This document shows positions 33,174-34,601 of a stretch of 34,601 bases of DNA, in pieces. Positions within the stretch are counted from its first letter, which is position 1, and each line of letters begins with the position of its first letter. This stretch comes from an uncultured Clostridium sp. (GTDB lineage: Bacteria > Bacillota > Clostridia > TANB77 > CAG-508). Where the stretch lies: NCBI GenBank assembly GCA_947567695.1, contig CANONT010000018.1, positions 1 to 34,601 of the forward strand. Reading direction: 5' to 3'. Position numbers and translations under genes: made by a program. The notes under the pieces are model-generated. The model did no database searches. It was given only the letters and a program-made list of their open reading frames with translations, and was not told the origin of the DNA.

Positions 33174-34472
33174 ATGGCAGTAAAAATGATTATTGGTCTC
33201 CAATATGGAGATGAAGGAAAAGGAAGAGCAGTTCATTATGAGGCAAAAGATGCGTCTATTGTAATTAGAGCAACAGGAGGAAGTAATGCAGGACATACCG
33301 TAGTTGCTAATGGTAAAAAATATGCGATGCATTTGTTACCATCAGCCATTATTCGACCAGAGGTTCTTTCTATCATTGGACCAGGGGTAGTAGCAGATCT
33401 TCAAATTTTAACACAAGAAATTCAACAAATGAGACAAGCAGGGGTAAAAGTAGAAAAAGATAATTTTGTAGTAAGTGAGAGAACACATATTACTTTTCCA
33501 CATCATAAACAACTAGATAGATTGTATGAGATGTTAAAAACAGAAAAGGTAGGAACCACAGGAAGAGGGGTTGGCACAACTTATGAGGAAAAAGCTAGAC
33601 GTACAAATTTAAGGATGCATGATTTATTTTTGGAAGAGGTAGAGTTGAAAGATAAGATTGCAGAAAATCTTAAAGTATATAATGTTTTAGTGGCAGAAGC
33701 CAATAAGCTAATTGAAAAGGGAGTTTATCAAGAAGAAAAATTCCCTACCATTACGGTACAAGAAGAGTACGAGTATTGTATGGAATACAAAGATACTTTA
33801 CAAGATTTTATTGTAGATATTCATCCGATTTTAGATGAATCCATTGAGAAAGATGAGTTGGTTATTATCGAAGGAGCACAATCTTTCTGGCTAGATAATG
33901 ATCATGGGGATTATCCAATGACAACTTCTTCTAATCCAAATGCAAGCGGTACAGCATCAGGTGCAGGTATAGGACCTACGTTAGTAAAGGAAGTAGTAGG
34001 GGTCATTAAAGCCTATACGTCAAGGGTTGGAAATGGTCCATTTGTGACAGAACAAGATAATGAAATTGGAGATAAGATTCGTGAGTGGGGTCATGAGTAT
34101 GGAACAACCACAGGAAGACCAAGAAGAACAGGTTGGCTTGATTTAGTTATGGTAAAACATACGAAAAATACAAGTGGATTAACTTCACTATGTGTGAATC
34201 ATTTAGATACGATTGGTAAATTAGATGAAATTAGTGTGTGTGTTGGCTATCAATATAAAGGGGAGATGATTACACATGTTCCAATCGATAAGGAAAACTG
34301 CGAACCAGTTTATCAAACATTAAAAGGTGGTTGGAATACAGAGGGAGTGACGACTTTTGAGGAACTTCCAAAAGAGGCACAAGATTATATTCGTTTTATC
34401 GAAGAATATACAGGTGTACCAGTGAAATACATTGGCGTGGGTGCTGATGAGAAGAGAACGATTATAAAATAA
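33174..34472 (+). CDS. purA: Adenylosuccinate synthetase
   Basis: Makes adenylosuccinate from IMP and aspartate with GTP, the first step from IMP to AMP. The 432-residue enzyme has GLQYGDEGKGRAVHYEAKDA at the N-terminus, GGSNAGHTVV with the catalytic His, and GTTGRGVGTTYEEKARRTNL for IMP binding. TSSNPNASG and TTTGRPRRTGWLDLV follow. Length is normal. The P-loop region is unusual: the common form is QWGDEGKGKIVD, while here it is QYGDEGKGRAVH. The catalytic Asp in GDEGKG is kept, so activity is likely. It has its own promoter and a palindromic 3' hairpin. Confidence 0.94.
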   Translation: MAVKMIIGLQYGDEGKGRAVHYEAKDASIVIRATGGSNAGHTVVANGKKYAMHLLPSAIIRPEVLSIIGPGVVADLQILTQEIQQMRQAGVKVEKDNFVVSERTHITFPHHKQLDRLYEMLKTEKVGTTGRGVGTTYEEKARRTNLRMHDLFLEEVELKDKIAENLKVYNVLVAEANKLIEKGVYQEEKFPTITVQEEYEYCMEYKDTLQDFIVDIHPILDESIEKDELVIIEGAQSFWLDNDHGDYPMTTSSNPNASGTASGAGIGPTLVKEVVGVIKAYTSRVGNGPFVTEQDNEIGDKIREWGHEYGTTTGRPRRTGWLDLVMVKHTKNTSGLTSLCVNHLDTIGKLDEISVCVGYQYKGEMITHVPIDKENCEPVYQTLKGGWNTEGVTTFEELPKEAQDYIRFIEEYTGVPVKYIGVGADEKRTIIK

Positions 34473-34476
34473 GAAA

Positions 34477-34511
34477 ATTGCCAAAGGGGACGATCCTTTT
34501 TGGCAATTTTT
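34477..34511 (+). terminator. 31-bp palindromic repeat, copy 2, doubling as purA terminator
   Basis: ATTGCCA (34477-34483) and TGGCAAT (34501-34507) flank AAGGGGACGATCCTTTT. Internal AAAGG/CCTTTT pairing lengthens the stem, and TTTTTC follows, so it can end purA transcription. It is the reverse-oriented counterpart of 18834-18864. The remaining 90 nt of the window hold only a 14-bp GC-rich palindrome (34572-34585) and no gene start that I can see. Confidence 0.7.
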
Positions 34512-34601
34512 CTAGTTCGGTTTTTATCCTATTTGAATGATAAACATTGAATCTCTGTGGGGTACATTCCCCGACGCTTGCGTCGTAACAAGCCCTGTGA
34601 T

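Noticed and set aside
34572-34585. CGACGC/GCGTCG palindrome as a regulatory or attachment site
   Set aside because: The palindrome is only 14 bp with a 2-nt centre near the window edge and no supporting context.

Overview
The window is 34.6 kb of AT-rich DNA from a low-GC Gram-positive bacterium. It is most likely an anaerobic clostridial lineage (Bacillota, class Clostridia), possibly an uncultured gut member. The signs are strong GGAGG-type ribosome binding sites, frequent TTG starts, prepilins of the KG|ITLIALVITII type, an LPXTG sorting motif, and cohesin and dockerin modules. All genes lie on the + strand. I found no rRNA, tRNA, CRISPR array or transposase gene.

Layout. (1) 78-1424: rsmB, a 16S rRNA m5C methyltransferase. 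(2) 1605-11096: a type IV pilus operon. It holds a fused PilM-PilN protein, PilO, a possible PilP-like protein, the major pilin, a frameshifted prepilin peptidase, two minor prepilins, PilB, PilT and PilC. A ROK-family sugar kinase follows at 11120-12025. (3) 12026-12461: a gene-free stretch with a long imperfect palindrome, then the rpsB promoter and leader. (4) 12462-20140: translation, nucleotide, isoprenoid and envelope genes (rpsB, tsf, an unknown membrane protein, pyrH, frr, ispA-like, uppS, cdsA, rseP), followed at 20168-21094 by a shortened MFS-like protein. (5) 21228-23795: an alpha-glucan phosphorylase with its own promoter and terminator. (6) 24094-32886: a 2930-residue surface protein with an M26-like (IgA1 protease/Zmp) zinc metallopeptidase domain. 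(7) 33174-34472: purA.

How the genes work together. The pilus genes give the inner-membrane platform (PilM-N, O, C), extension and retraction motors (PilB, PilT) and pilin subunits. The processing peptidase reads as broken in this sequence. The rpsB-tsf-pyrH-frr-uppS-cdsA-rseP run is the familiar bacterial translation and envelope cluster, here with a prenyl synthase inserted and no dxr.

The most notable observation is the N-terminus of the giant protein. A cohesin-like domain comes before an internal LPKTG sorting signal, and two membrane segments and a dockerin follow, all in one chain ahead of the stalk and protease. If sortase cuts at LPKT|G, the cohesin would be fixed to the wall while the dockerin-bearing protease is separated, and the two could re-associate non-covalently. 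This is inference from domain order. The window also carries several small dispersed palindromes (a 31-bp pair and a GAGACA family) and two larger foldback elements in intergenic DNA.
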